From: Chitinophagaceae bacterium
GTDB taxonomy: Bacteria; Bacteroidota; Bacteroidia; Chitinophagales; Chitinophagaceae
Assembly: GCA_947468255.1 (NCBI GenBank)
Contig: CANIMM010000199.1
Span: forward strand, 1-5,929
Direction of reading: 5' to 3'
Length of the DNA stretch: 5,929 bases
The notes below the pieces were generated by a model that searched no databases, was not told the origin of the DNA, and saw only the letters and a program-made list of their open reading frames with translations. Below, piece by piece: positions 1 through 5,838 of the stretch. Made by a program: the position numbers and the translations under genes. Each line of letters starts with the position of its first letter. Position 1 is the first letter of the stretch.

Positions 1-279
1 AAACAATGGGAGAAGTATGATTTAAAAAAGATCCTGGAAAAAAACTGGACTGTACTTGGTCCAAAATTGCAAGGAAAGATATGGATATGGACTGGCGATA
101 TGGATGGGCTTTACTCCAATGTAGCAACAAGGTTTCTAAAAATGTTTCTCGATAAGACAGAGCATCCAAAATCAGATGCCAAAATATCCTTTACTGCTAT
201 GGCTGGTCATACCCAAGAATGGAGCGATAAAGCGGTGTTAATGATGGTTGCAGAAAAAGCTGCTTCTGGGCATAAGTAA
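1..279 (+). CDS. Alpha/beta-hydrolase-type esterase, C-terminal fragment (5' end outside window)
   Basis: The frame is open from the first base and ends at a TAA, giving the last 92 residues of a longer protein, so the internal TTG at 67 is not a real start. The fragment contains KYDLKKILEKNW..LGPKLQGKI, then a strand followed by GDMDGLYSN (from base 94), and later AMAGHTQEW (His codon 208-210). From memory, this order matches the C-terminal end of enterochelin-esterase-like alpha/beta-hydrolase proteins, which often read KYDLR..LE.NWK.LGPKL.GKI...G..D.YYLN and end in a GHCW-type histidine motif. By that comparison His70 of the fragment would be the catalytic histidine and an Asp in GDMD could be an acid residue or a structural one. 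The nucleophile serine lies outside the window. Substrate and localisation cannot be told. The gene is followed by a strong terminator, so it is transcriptionally separate from what follows. Confidence 0.6.
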   Translation, partial: KQWEKYDLKKILEKNWTVLGPKLQGKIWIWTGDMDGLYSNVATRFLKMFLDKTEHPKSDAKISFTAMAGHTQEWSDKAVLMMVAEKAASGHK

Positions 280-305
280 ATGACCGAATTAAATATTTCT
301 TATTT

Positions 306-351
306 GAGTTTACTACATGTTGGTGCACCAACATGTAGTAAACTCTTTTTT
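306..351 (+). terminator. Rho-independent terminator of the upstream esterase gene
   Basis: Bases 306-345 form a perfect 40-base palindrome with two 20-base arms: 306-325 starts GAGTTTACTAC and 326-345 ends GTAGTAAACTC. In RNA this gives an 18-bp stem closed by a TGCA loop. Six T residues (346-351) follow on the + strand, 27 bases after the stop codon at 277-279. The - strand side has no T tract next to the stem, so I read it as one-directional. Confidence 0.88.
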
Positions 352-452
352 ATAATAGGGGTGTCTCTAATTGATTGCAACGGTATTCCCTTGGGCCTCT
401 TGTTTTATTTAGATTTGTTCATCTACAAATAGTACGATATTGAAATTGGTTT

Positions 453-513
453 AAAAAACAACTGTTTGTATTACGATGGAAACTTGAGTGTCATTATTCA
501 ATCCCAGACAGTT
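453..513 (-). terminator. Possible weak terminator of the AraC-type regulator gene
   Basis: Read on the - strand, the arm at 513-505 (AACTGTCTG) can pair with the arm at 468-460 (CAAACAGTT) with one mismatch. A G and then a run of six T (458-453) follow. It starts about 35 bases beyond the regulator's stop codon, which is a suitable place. The 36-base loop and short stem make it weak, so this is a candidate only. Confidence 0.28.
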
Positions 514-547
514 TTCACATTTATTTTGCCAAAGTGGATTTAAGGTA

Positions 548-1807
548 TCAGTCAGATAGCTTGTCAGTGCCCGTGGTGTTTCCATTATGGTGGATTGGAT
601 TTTGTTTAGCATCCTTTATTTTTTCTAAAAAGTCAATAGGAGTTAGCCCTTTAATTTTCTTAAAACTGCTGTAGAAGCTTGACCTTGATGGAAATCCTGA
701 TTTCTTGGCAATCCCGTTGATTGACAAGTCCAGGGCCATTTCCTCTTGAAGCAGTTTTGCGGCATATTCGATTCTTAGACTGGTCCTGAGATCAGTAAAT
801 TTTATTTTTAAAATATTCCTGAAGCAATACGAAATATGGTGGTGGGGAACTTTAAATTCAATGGTCAAGTCTGTCAACGAGAAATCTTCATTTAGGTAGG
901 GTTTGTTCTTGTAAATGAAGGCTTCGATTTTACGACTTAATTCTTCGAACGGATTGGGATTGTCTAAATCTGCTGGATTGTTTTCGGTAGTTAGATTTTC
1001 CACTGGCGGATTGGTGGATAAATTACCACTGGGGGTAATTTTATTTTTTTCAATCCTTGGAACCCCATAAAGTATTTGAGGAAAGAGCAATAGGCTGGCA
1101 ACCATGCATAGAAAAAAAATACCAGTAAAAGTATGTAAGGAAGAAGCTTCTAAATTAGAAACACTAAGCGGGCGGTTGGAAAAATAAAAAATTAAAAATA
1201 AAAAATTCAGGCATATTAAAGTGCTGCTTGAAACTAGGGTCAATAGAAATCGCCTAGATATTTTGTATTGATTATAAGGAGTTTCTTTAAAATCTTCTTT
1301 GGTAAATCTATGTTGGAATAAAATAATAAAAGATGCTATACAATAAATAATAATAAGAAAAGGCCTACTTACAAAAGCGATGAAAGGCGAGTATAAAGTA
1401 TTCACATTCATCAATTTTAAATTATCAAGGTCATTTAAAAGGGATTGAACAGTATGTAGTTTGTATGCAAACGGCTGAAATAAATAGGAAGAAATCCCAA
1501 TTAAATGAATAATAGCTGGAAAAAAATGAAAAATGTCCTTCCTGCAAAATAAAAATTTATCTGCTAAAGTGTTCCTAACATAAAAATAGAGCAGTGGCCC
1601 AATTAAGTACCATAGGGGCGAAAAATGTGTAAAAAAAATGGCGAGCCAGAAGGTAGATTTAACCTCCACCATGAAGTAATGCGTTAGGCTATAGGTGGCA
1701 AAACAAAAAAAATAGGCGGATAATAAAAGGGTATTCTTATTCCATCTATTAAAAAAAGCCATTATGACACAAAGAACAACAGTGGCAATTGAAAGGTAAA
1801 ATAACAT
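548..1807 (-). CDS. Membrane-anchored AraC-family transcriptional regulator
   Basis: The protein has 419 residues and two parts. The N-terminal ~250 residues are very hydrophobic, with about seven membrane segments (roughly 2-19, 26-45, 52-78, 93-112, 140-165, 186-210 and 226-247). A polar, Asn/Pro/Thr-rich linker (about 252-285) follows. The C-terminal part (about 290-395) is an AraC-type double helix-turn-helix: the first HTH lies around FSLTDLTIEFKVPHHHISYCFRN (309-331) and the second around LSINGIAKKSGFPSRSSFYSSFKKIKGLTP (361-390). The second matches the AraC signature IA...GF.S.S.F...FK...G.TP very well. Such 7TM-AraC proteins are common in Bacteroidota and presumably link a membrane-sensed signal directly to DNA binding; the ligand here is unknown. 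The gene is divergent from the surface-protein unit, which suggests, but does not prove, that it regulates that unit. The ATG start leaves the first membrane segment at the extreme N-terminus and has an A/T-rich leader without a Shine-Dalgarno motif. Confidence 0.93.
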   Translation of the reverse strand: MLFYLSIATVVLCVIMAFFNRWNKNTLLLSAYFFCFATYSLTHYFMVEVKSTFWLAIFFTHFSPLWYLIGPLLYFYVRNTLADKFLFCRKDIFHFFPAIIHLIGISSYLFQPFAYKLHTVQSLLNDLDNLKLMNVNTLYSPFIAFVSRPFLIIIYCIASFIILFQHRFTKEDFKETPYNQYKISRRFLLTLVSSSTLICLNFLFLIFYFSNRPLSVSNLEASSLHTFTGIFFLCMVASLLLFPQILYGVPRIEKNKITPSGNLSTNPPVENLTTENNPADLDNPNPFEELSRKIEAFIYKNKPYLNEDFSLTDLTIEFKVPHHHISYCFRNILKIKFTDLRTSLRIEYAAKLLQEEMALDLSINGIAKKSGFPSRSSFYSSFKKIKGLTPIDFLEKIKDAKQNPIHHNGNTTGTDKLSD

Positions 1808-1884
1808 CTAATATATTGTTGCAAAAAAAGTTAATATGTAATAATATAAATAAATCTTGTGCAATTTAAGTTAAAATGATTCGC

Positions 1885-1936
1885 TTGTCCTAAAATCAAA
1901 AATGAAAACTTATCCAGCTTTTTTATTTCAGGACAA
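1885..1936. repeat. Imperfect inverted repeat, candidate operator or leader hairpin
   Basis: The arms 1885-1902 (TTGTCCTAAAATCAAAAA) and 1919-1936 (TTTTTTATTTCAGGACAA) pair at 16 of 18 positions. The mismatches are 1892/1929 and 1897/1924, and a 16-base loop separates the arms. The outer TTGTCCT/AGGACAA part is the only GC-containing portion; the inner part is A/T pairing that could arise by chance in such DNA. A run of five T (1938-1942) follows on the + strand. It sits 78 bases upstream of the regulator start and 154 bases upstream of the lipoprotein start, so it could be a binding site for a dimeric regulator or a transcription-attenuating hairpin. Confidence 0.4.
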
Positions 1937-2070
1937 CTTTTTAAACTAAAATCGCGTACTAGCTATTTTTTACTAATAATTTGCATCAATTCGTTTTGTA
2001 AATCATCGGAAAATAAGTAACTGCGAATGATGTCATTTTGGCAACAGTTATATTATTTTGTTATTTATGT

Positions 2071-2089
2071 TAAAAAAAAATATTGTATC
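2071..2089 (+). promoter_or_regulatory. A-rich translation leader deciding the lipoprotein start
   Basis: A run of nine A (2072-2080) lies 10-18 bases before the ATG at 2090, with no GGAGG-like sequence. A-rich leaders without Shine-Dalgarno pairing are the usual pattern in Bacteroidota. This supports 2090 as the start over the in-frame ATG pair at 2027/2030. Confidence 0.45.
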
Positions 2090-2476
2090 ATGAAATTATA
2101 TCCCTTATTGCTCTTTTGTTTTATTTTTTTTTCATGTAAAAAAAGTGATGGTCCATCTGTTGAGTCTCTTTTAACTGGAACGAACTGGCACTTGACAGCT
2201 TACGCTGAAAATCAGGTTTCTAAATCCTTAACAGTTGCGCAGAAGCATTTTACTAAATCATATACTTCAAATAAAAATTTTAGAAGTAGTGATGGCTTTG
2301 TTGGAACATGGCAACTAAATAGTTCTAGTGAGTTAGTTGAAACCTATGCTAATTTCCCTTCTGGAGGATCTGTAATTCAGTCCAACTCAATTGTTACAAT
2401 TACCTCCAAATCTTTAATACTTCAATATACTAGTAATGGTGTTCAAATTACGACTACTTACTCTGACGGCAATTAG
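2090..2476 (+). CDS. Small lipoprotein, lipocalin-like
   Basis: The start is placed at the ATG at 2090, giving 128 residues. From there the protein begins with a textbook lipoprotein signal: MKLYPLLLFCFIFFSC, with lipobox FFSC and Cys16 as the lipidated residue, followed by KKSDG. The frame continues upstream to an ATG at 2027, but that would put 21 extra residues, including three lysines, before the signal peptide and is unlikely. The mature part has LLTGTNWHLTAY (27-38), GTWQLNSSSELVE (72-84) and a final ITSKSLILQYTSNGVQITTTYS (104-125). This resembles the short beta-barrel 'lipocalin-like' lipoproteins of Bacteroidota, which share LL.G..W.L.., G.W.L and a terminal Y...G. From memory those are somewhat longer and more acidic, so the family call is moderate. 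The location should be a periplasm-facing or surface-exposed membrane lipoprotein; the binding partner is unknown. Its end overlaps the next gene by 41 bases in another frame. Long T9 and A7 runs lie at the signal-peptide end. Confidence 0.78.
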   Translation: MKLYPLLLFCFIFFSCKKSDGPSVESLLTGTNWHLTAYAENQVSKSLTVAQKHFTKSYTSNKNFRSSDGFVGTWQLNSSSELVETYANFPSGGSVIQSNSIVTITSKSLILQYTSNGVQITTTYSDGN

Positions 2477-2963
2477 CTTGTTGGTTGGCTGTCTGTCAGT
2501 GAAAGCTCAAATAACCATTCCCTATAGTATTGGAAGTTTTGGGAATACAGGAGTCGGTACTCCCATTTTTTCAGGTCCAGTAGCTCTTGACGGAAAAGCC
2601 TGTATTTATGTGGCTAACGGAATTCAAAATTTCTCCATTAATAGAGTGGGTATTTTTAAATCAAGCTGTTTGGTGGAAAATATGATTGAGGTACCCATTC
2701 ATTTAGTTGGATTCCCTAACCCTGCTGTAAATAGTTATAAGGTAAAATTGAAGGAAAGGTCTGCCTACCCTGATTTTACCCCAATAACCCTCGAAATCAT
2801 TGGCATGGACGGAAAATCACTATTTAGTTTCGCTACCAATATGGCCAATCTGAATGTGGGGTTTAATCTACCGATTCAACGGTTGGCGCCGGGTGAGCAT
2901 ATTGTTAAAGCAATCATTGCCAACAGTCAAATTTCAACCATTCAATTTTTAAAATCCAAATAA
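2436..2963 (+). CDS. Small secreted protein with T9SS type A C-terminal sorting domain
   Basis: The protein has 175 residues. Residues 1-24 are a Sec signal peptide (MVFKLRLLTLTAISLLVGCL, cleavage probably after SVKA). Residues 25-90 form a short passenger with two cysteines (Cys56, Cys78) that could form a disulfide; its YSIGS..G and ALDGKA..YVANGIQ patterns vaguely recall small T9SS proteins with YSIGQ and GVQ motifs. Residues about 90-175 fit the T9SS type A sorting domain: GFPNPAVN (92-99), a middle ITLEIIGMDGKSLFSF, then L.VGFNLPIQRLAPGEHIVKAI and a terminal strand STIQFLKSK. In such proteins the domain is recognised by the Por machinery and usually removed as the passenger is released or attached to the cell surface. 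The ATG at 2436 is chosen because any later start would lose the signal peptide, although the adjacent GTG at 2439 is possible. The start lies inside the lipoprotein gene and the stop is one base from the fibre gene, so co-transcription and perhaps translational coupling are likely. Confidence 0.85.
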   Translation: MVFKLRLLTLTAISLLVGCLSVKAQITIPYSIGSFGNTGVGTPIFSGPVALDGKACIYVANGIQNFSINRVGIFKSSCLVENMIEVPIHLVGFPNPAVNSYKVKLKERSAYPDFTPITLEIIGMDGKSLFSFATNMANLNVGFNLPIQRLAPGEHIVKAIIANSQISTIQFLKSK

Positions 2964-2964
2964 T

Positions 2965-5778
2965 ATGAAACGCATTATTTTCTATGTGATATTCTTGCTG
3001 TCCAATTTCATTACCAGTAAGCAGTTGCATTCACAAACAGCTGCACCCGATGGTGTAATTTTTCAGGCGGTGGCAACTGACCCTCAGGGGTATCCTGCAG
3101 CACATAGAACTGTTTATGTAAAGTCTTCTATTTTGCAAAGTACCGTTAGCGGTACGATTGTGTATAGCGAGACATTTCAGGTAGTAGCTTCTGCAAATGG
3201 TGTTTTTACAATCGTTATAGGAAAAGGTACCAAAGTTGCTGGTCCAGCTTCCATTACCAATATTGATTGGTCGGCAGGGCCATTTTTCCTCAACTTAAAA
3301 GTGGCAATTGAACCCTCTGTGCCAGTGGCCGGCTGGGTTGCTACCAACGCTTACATTGACATGGGAACATCTCAGTTTTGGTCAGTTCCTTACGCGTTAA
3401 ATGCCGGAAATGTGGTGGGGATGAATTTGAAGATGAACATTGCCGATACAAGTACAATGCTGTCAAGTTACAGAACTAGTATAGCTGCTTTGTTGGCCGA
3501 TACGTCGGCGAAATTCAGTAAATTAAATTTAAAGTTGAATACAGCAGATACGGCTGCCATGTTGTTGTCTTACCGAAATGCAATCAATGCATTGATAGCG
3601 GATACGGCCACCATTCAACCAAGATTGGCTGCCATCCTTGCTTCGATGCCCAATGTAACAGGCAAGTTAAATACAAGCGACACTGCCGCCATGCTGGTAT
3701 CTTATCAAAATGCAATCAATGCATTGATAGCAGATACGGCCACCATCCAACCAAGATTGGCTGCCATCCTTGCTGCGATGCCCAATGTATTAGGCAAGTT
3801 AAATACAAGCGACACTGCCGCCATGCTAGTGTCCTATCAAAATGCAATCAATGCATTGAATGCAGATACGGCCACTCTGGTAGCAAGATTTAGTGAAAAA
3901 GTGAATATAGCGGATACGGCAGCAATGTTAGCAAATTATCGGACTGTGTTAAATAGTTTACCAACAAGTTATATCGCCAACGGATTAACCCAACAAGCCA
4001 ATACCAATTTTAATATAAGTGGAAAGGCTATTATAGGCGGGGTTGCTACTATTAACGGGTTGACTTTAGGAAAACAAATAGGTTCTGGTTATGGCAATGT
4101 TGTGTTGGGGCAAAATGCATTGAAGAATAATACAACAGGTTATTCCAACTTAGCGATTGGTGATTCTTCCTTATTAAATAATACCTCCGGTTATAAAAAT
4201 ATTGCCATTGGTGATTCTACTTTGCTTAGCAACACAACAGGTGCTTCAAATATTGCTATTGGTCATACCGTATTGCAGTCATTAACGACAGGTAACAGAA
4301 ATATTGGGATTGGACAAGCTGCATTGTTTTCCAATACAACAGGAGGTTCTAATACTGCCATTGGAAGAAGAACCCTAAGTTCAAACACAACAGGGTATGG
4401 AAATATTGCCATGTCAGATAGTGCGCTTTATTTGAATACAAGGGGTGGAAATAATATTGCATTGGGAATTAATACATTGCATTTTAATGATACAGCATCT
4501 AATAATATTGCAATTGGAAATAATTCACTTTATAATAATATAAGTGGTTGGCAAAATATTGCAATGGGATATTATTCGCTTAATAAAAACACAACAGGAA
4601 AAAACAATATTGCACTTGGTGCAAACATATTGGAAAACAACACAACGGGTAGTAGAAATCTTGCCATTGGATCTTGGGCTACACTACGATCCAATACAAC
4701 TGGAGACGGTAATATTGCATTGGGTGGAAGTGCTTTAGGCGCAAATACAAGTGGTGCTTCAAATATTGCCATCGGTGACAATACGATGAAATTGAATACA
4801 ACCGGAGGATATAATCTTGCAATAGGTGCTTATGGAACATTAAGTTCAAATACAACCGGAGGGAATAATATTGCACTTTCCTGGAATTCGCTTAATAGTA
4901 ATACAACAGGAGGGAATAATATTGCTATTGGGGGTGGTTCATTACAATCAAATACAGTTGGAGAAAATAATATTGCATTGGGTGGAGGAGCCTTAGGGTC
5001 AAACACATCTGCTTCAGATAATTTAGCTATTGGGAATGGCGCGATGAGTGCAAATACAACGGGAGATAAGAACATTGCAATTGGATCTTGGTCTATTAGC
5101 AAAAATACAACCGGGGTAAATAATATAGGGGTAGGTGAAAGCGTATTGGTTGATAATTTATTGGGAAATAATAATGTGGGATTGGGGCAGGGGGCTTTGT
5201 GGTCTAATAAGTTCGGAAACGATAATGTTGCAATTGGTCAATCAGCAGGGTGGAATAATGATAGTAGTAAAAATACATTTATAGGTGCAAATACCAATAT
5301 AGGCGGATCTACTCCATCTAATAGAATATTTAATTCTACCGCTATTGGTTACGGGGCAATGGTAAATGCTCCAAATACGATTCAATTAGGAGACAATGGG
5401 GTTACAGTTATAGGAGGTAGTGTTAGTTGGACAGCTGCATCAGATGCCCGGATAAAGAAAAATATCACAAATACTAAATATGGATTGTATACAGTAATGC
5501 AATTAAGACCTGTTGATTATAATTTAATCAGTAATAATTTGAAGCAGGTTGGGTTTATTGCTCAAGAAGTGCAAAAGTTAGTTCCAGAAGTTGTAACTGG
5601 AAAAGAGGGGGATTTAAAAAAAGGTGAATTTTTGGGCATTACCTATGCCAACCTGGTACCAATATTAACCAAAGGTATCCAAGAGCAGCAGCAGCAAATC
5701 GAGTCGCTGCAAACTCAATTAAGCGAATTGAAGGAGTTGGTAAATAAAATAGTTGCTGGTCAAAATAGTAGTAAATAG
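2965..5778 (+). CDS. Large repeat-rich surface fibre protein with C-terminal S74 self-cleaving chaperone domain
   Basis: The protein has 937 residues. Residues 1-24 are a signal peptide (MKRIIFYVIFLLSNFITSKQ, cleavage around HSQ/T). Residues ~28-150 form a globular domain (VIFQAVATDPQGYPA ... GPFFLNLKVAIEP ... MGTSQFWSVPYALNAGNV) that recurs in Bacteroidota 'tail fiber domain' proteins. Residues 156-332 are five ADT-type tandem repeats, probably alpha-helical. Residues ~340-375 are a linker. Residues 376-768 are 23 repeats of 17-18 residues (x-N-I-A-I-G...L..NTTG), expected to form a beta-roll or beta-solenoid. Residues 769-825 are a degenerate continuation. Residues 826-937 are an S74 intramolecular chaperone domain: SDARIKKNI, LRPVDYN, GFIAQEV (863-869), PEVV and YANLVPILTKGI, ending in a coiled coil (~905-932, QEQQQQIESLQTQLSELKELV). 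By analogy with phage endosialidase, Ser826 and Lys831 (spacing +5) form the cleavage dyad, and the protein should trimerise. No T9SS sorting domain is visible, so the export route is unclear. Phage origin is unlikely, given the signal peptide and neighbours. Confidence 0.9.
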   Translation: MKRIIFYVIFLLSNFITSKQLHSQTAAPDGVIFQAVATDPQGYPAAHRTVYVKSSILQSTVSGTIVYSETFQVVASANGVFTIVIGKGTKVAGPASITNIDWSAGPFFLNLKVAIEPSVPVAGWVATNAYIDMGTSQFWSVPYALNAGNVVGMNLKMNIADTSTMLSSYRTSIAALLADTSAKFSKLNLKLNTADTAAMLLSYRNAINALIADTATIQPRLAAILASMPNVTGKLNTSDTAAMLVSYQNAINALIADTATIQPRLAAILAAMPNVLGKLNTSDTAAMLVSYQNAINALNADTATLVARFSEKVNIADTAAMLANYRTVLNSLPTSYIANGLTQQANTNFNISGKAIIGGVATINGLTLGKQIGSGYGNVVLGQNALKNNTTGYSNLAIGDSSLLNNTSGYKNIAIGDSTLLSNTTGASNIAIGHTVLQSLTTGNRNIGIGQAALFSNTTGGSNTAIGRRTLSSNTTGYGNIAMSDSALYLNTRGGNNIALGINTLHFNDTASNNIAIGNNSLYNNISGWQNIAMGYYSLNKNTTGKNNIALGANILENNTTGSRNLAIGSWATLRSNTTGDGNIALGGSALGANTSGASNIAIGDNTMKLNTTGGYNLAIGAYGTLSSNTTGGNNIALSWNSLNSNTTGGNNIAIGGGSLQSNTVGENNIALGGGALGSNTSASDNLAIGNGAMSANTTGDKNIAIGSWSISKNTTGVNNIGVGESVLVDNLLGNNNVGLGQGALWSNKFGNDNVAIGQSAGWNNDSSKNTFIGANTNIGGSTPSNRIFNSTAIGYGAMVNAPNTIQLGDNGVTVIGGSVSWTAASDARIKKNITNTKYGLYTVMQLRPVDYNLISNNLKQVGFIAQEVQKLVPEVVTGKEGDLKKGEFLGITYANLVPILTKGIQEQQQQIESLQTQLSELKELVNKIVAGQNSSK
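3430..3960 (+). repeat. Five tandem 34/44-residue 'ADT' repeats within the fibre gene
   Basis: The units start at 3430 (102 bases), 3532 (132), 3664 (132), 3796 (102) and 3898 (63, partial), always at a Lys codon. The residue pattern is K-hydrophobic-N-x-(A/S)DTAAML.SY..AINALIADTA, followed in the two 44-residue units by an extra IQPRLAAILA.MPNV..G. The second and third units are close to identical at DNA level in their second halves, and the third and fourth in their first halves, so part of the array is recent. The Ala/Leu-rich, proline-poor composition suggests helical stalk segments, with the ADT motif marking a regular break. Confidence 0.92.
4090..5268 (+). repeat. 23 tandem 17-residue beta-roll-like repeats within the fibre gene
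   Basis: Counting from Tyr376, 21 units are exactly 51 bases (17 residues) and two are 54 bases (18 residues, units 12 and 15). The consensus is x-x-N-I-A-(I/L)-G-x-x-x-L-x-x-N-T-T-G. Asn3, the hydrophobic-Ala-hydrophobic strand, Gly7, a hydrophobic residue at 11 and Asn14 are the most constant. Units 21-23 drift (NNIGVG, NNVGLG, NDNVAIG), and the pattern continues in degenerate form beyond 5268. Repeats of this NTTG..N.A.G type are known from Bacteroidota and phage-like fibre proteins and resemble in principle the left-handed beta-roll of YadA heads. Confidence 0.95.
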
Positions 5779-5838
5779 TAAATAGCCCTTCTACACTACG
5801 CTTTTATTGTAAGTCCGGTCAATTTTGGGCGTTTGAAT

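Larger units (their letters stand above)
1808..2089. promoter_or_regulatory. Divergent intergenic control region
   Basis: This is the 282-base region between the regulator start (- strand) and the lipoprotein start (+ strand). It is extremely A/T rich and has no convincing gene; the in-frame extension of the lipoprotein frame back to 2027 is discussed under that gene. It must hold the promoters for both directions if the + strand genes form one unit. I could not find a well-spaced copy of the Bacteroidota promoter pair (TTTG near -33, TAnnTTTG near -7). The closest partial matches to the -7 element are TCGTTTTG at 1991-1998 and TTATTTTG at 2053-2060, neither with a properly placed upstream element. 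The one clear structure is the inverted repeat at 1885-1936. Confidence 0.5.

Noticed and set aside
67..279. A separate 70-residue gene starting with TTG at 67.
   Set aside because: The same frame is open to the first base of the window and its earlier residues fit the same hydrolase family, so it is the tail of a longer gene.
1990..2060. Bacteroidota-type promoter (TTTG / TAnnTTTG) before the lipoprotein gene.
   Set aside because: The best -7-like matches (TCGTTTTG at 1991-1998, TTATTTTG at 2053-2060) each miss a key base and lack a TTTG at the right distance, so no promoter is called.
2027..2089. Longer start for the lipoprotein gene at the ATG at 2027, adding 21 residues.
   Set aside because: It would place a lysine-containing, non-signal stretch ahead of a complete lipoprotein signal peptide; the ATG at 2090 has the better A-rich leader and gives an exact lipobox position.
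4544..5102. Several small open frames on both strands inside the fibre gene.
   Set aside because: They are shadows of the periodic 51-base repeats in the real frame; their translations are low-complexity echoes of the repeat.
4090..5268. CRISPR-like or DNA-level direct repeat array.
   Set aside because: The 51-base periodicity is codon based and in frame, conserved as amino acids rather than as identical DNA repeats with unique spacers.
2965..5778. Prophage tail fibre gene.
   Set aside because: The protein has a Sec signal peptide, the neighbours are a lipoprotein, a T9SS protein and a membrane regulator, and no phage gene is present in the window.
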